Assembly (NCBI GenBank): GCA_003562605.1
Contig: PWUG01000169.1
Span: forward strand, 1 to 13,782
Reading direction: 5' to 3'
From: Syntrophomonadaceae bacterium
GTDB lineage: Bacteria > Bacillota_D > Dethiobacteria > DTU022
Length of the DNA stretch: 13,782 nt
The notes under the pieces are model-generated. The model was not told the origin of the DNA, did no database searches, and saw only the letters and a program-made list of their open reading frames with translations. How positions within the stretch are numbered: the first letter of the stretch is position 1; each line of letters starts with the position of its first letter. Below, piece after piece: positions 13,065 to 13,782 of the stretch. Made by a program: the position numbers and the translations under genes.

Positions 13065-13782
13065 ATGAGATTTTCTGCGGATTTAATCAACCGGGAAGAG
13101 TTCATTGCCTTCGACCTGGAGACGACCGGGCTGCACCCTGTTTTTGCCCGGATCGTTGAAATAGGGGCTGTGCGGTTCCGGGGTGATGGGACGGTGCTGG
13201 AAAGTTTTCAGCAGTTGGTAGACCCCCGGTGTGAGATCTCTGCAGGGGCGATGGCGGTAAACGGCATTACCAACGAAATGGTGGCCGGCCAGCCCACAAT
13301 CGAAGAGGTATTACCCTGCTTCATAGATTTTATCGGTGCTGTGCCGGTTGTGATGATGGCTCATAATGCCGGTTTTGACATGGGCTTTCTTTCAGCTGCC
13401 TTAAGCCGCCTGGGCATGGGGAGCCCGTTGCATCCCGTGATCGATACCTGTGCCCTGGCGCGCCGCAGGCTTAACCTGATTAACTACAAGCTCGAGACAA
13501 TCGGCCGTTACCTGGGCTTAATAAACAGTGCAGAGCACCGGGGTCTGGAAGATTCTTTGCTCTTAAAAGATGTCTTCCTGCACCTGACCAGGGTCAGCCC
13601 GGTAATCAGAAGCACTAGCGAACTTTGCCGGATGACTCCTGTACTCCGGTTCCGGACCTTCGAAGAGATGGCCGGTCAATTACCGCCCGGATTTGAAAAG
13701 CTGTGGGAAGCGATTGTCAAGGATCAGGACGTGGTGATGGAGTACATGGGAGGCAGCACACCCGGTTCTGCCCGTGTCGTCA
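13065..13782 (+). CDS. DEDDh 3'-5' exonuclease (DnaQ/PolC epsilon type), probably fused to a WYL domain; 3' end outside window
   Basis: 239 codons are visible before the window edge. The DEDDh exonuclease motifs are complete: FDLETTG (16-22; D17, E19), HNAGFDMGFL (100-109; D105) and HRGLEDS (158-164; H158, D163). It should remove nucleotides from 3' ends with two metal ions. After a linker (about 175-208), the sequence FEKLWEAIVKDQDVVMEY (210-227) and then RVV at the edge looks like the start of a WYL domain (L-x-x-AI…V-x-x-Y…R-x-V). A sensor or regulatory exonuclease is therefore more likely than a replicative epsilon subunit. I chose ATG 13065 because GAGGG lies 7 bases upstream. The same frame is open back to 12840, with ATGs at 12921 and 12933, so a longer N-terminus is possible. 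The gene is visibly more GC-rich than the region to its left. Confidence 0.82.
   Translation, partial: MRFSADLINREEFIAFDLETTGLHPVFARIVEIGAVRFRGDGTVLESFQQLVDPRCEISAGAMAVNGITNEMVAGQPTIEEVLPCFIDFIGAVPVVMMAHNAGFDMGFLSAALSRLGMGSPLHPVIDTCALARRRLNLINYKLETIGRYLGLINSAEHRGLEDSLLLKDVFLHLTRVSPVIRSTSELCRMTPVLRFRTFEEMAGQLPPGFEKLWEAIVKDQDVVMEYMGGSTPGSARVV

Noticed and set aside
1..13782. CRISPR array, tRNA, rRNA, riboswitch or intact transposase
   Set aside because: None was recognised on either strand; the only tandem repeat is the in-frame 18-bp linker repeat.

Overview
The window looks like chromosomal DNA from an anaerobic, low-to-mid GC member of the Bacillota (Clostridia, perhaps the Peptococcaceae or Syntrophomonas side). 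The reasons are AGGAGG-type ribosome sites, TTG starts, a sigma-A promoter, a Gram-positive-style lipoprotein binding protein and a nickel-racemase (LarA) homologue. This assignment is inference from gene content only.

Layout. 1-212: the end of a pRiA4b ORF-3-like gene. 399-1419: a two-repeat zinc-ribbon-like gene (minus strand) followed by small broken or truncated plus-strand frames. 1427-10104: one minus-strand unit, read from the 10 kb end as an FCD-type GntR regulator, a LarA-like racemase, a five-component Liv-type ABC importer (binding lipoprotein, two permeases, two ATPases) and an FAD-linked hydroxyacid oxidase. Its promoter and a perfect 13-bp operator palindrome lie just upstream of the regulator. 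10105-10631: AT-rich with no recognisable gene. 10632-11996: a class III aminotransferase resembling glutamate-1-semialdehyde aminomutase. 12109-12542: a decayed rhodanese lipoprotein gene with a frameshift and an in-frame stop. 12673-12876: a second, shorter zinc-ribbon-like gene. 13065-end: a DEDDh exonuclease that appears to run into a WYL domain and is cut by the window end.

How the genes fit together. The importer, racemase and flavin oxidase suggest uptake of a chiral 2-hydroxy acid, interconversion of its enantiomers and oxidation of one of them to the 2-oxo acid, under an autoregulating GntR/FCD sensor. The substrate is not known. No electron-transfer partner (EtfAB, GlcE/GlcF) and no nickel-cofactor maturation gene (larB, larC, larE) is visible here, so both would have to be elsewhere.

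The catabolic block and the aminotransferase lie between two related copies of the zinc-ribbon-like gene. Both copies carry the same roughly 115-bp upstream sequence in the same orientation, so a segment of about 12 kb is bracketed by direct repeats. The left border is a mosaic of broken small frames and the right border holds a rhodanese pseudogene. This suggests an accessory insert with decaying edges next to the exonuclease gene.
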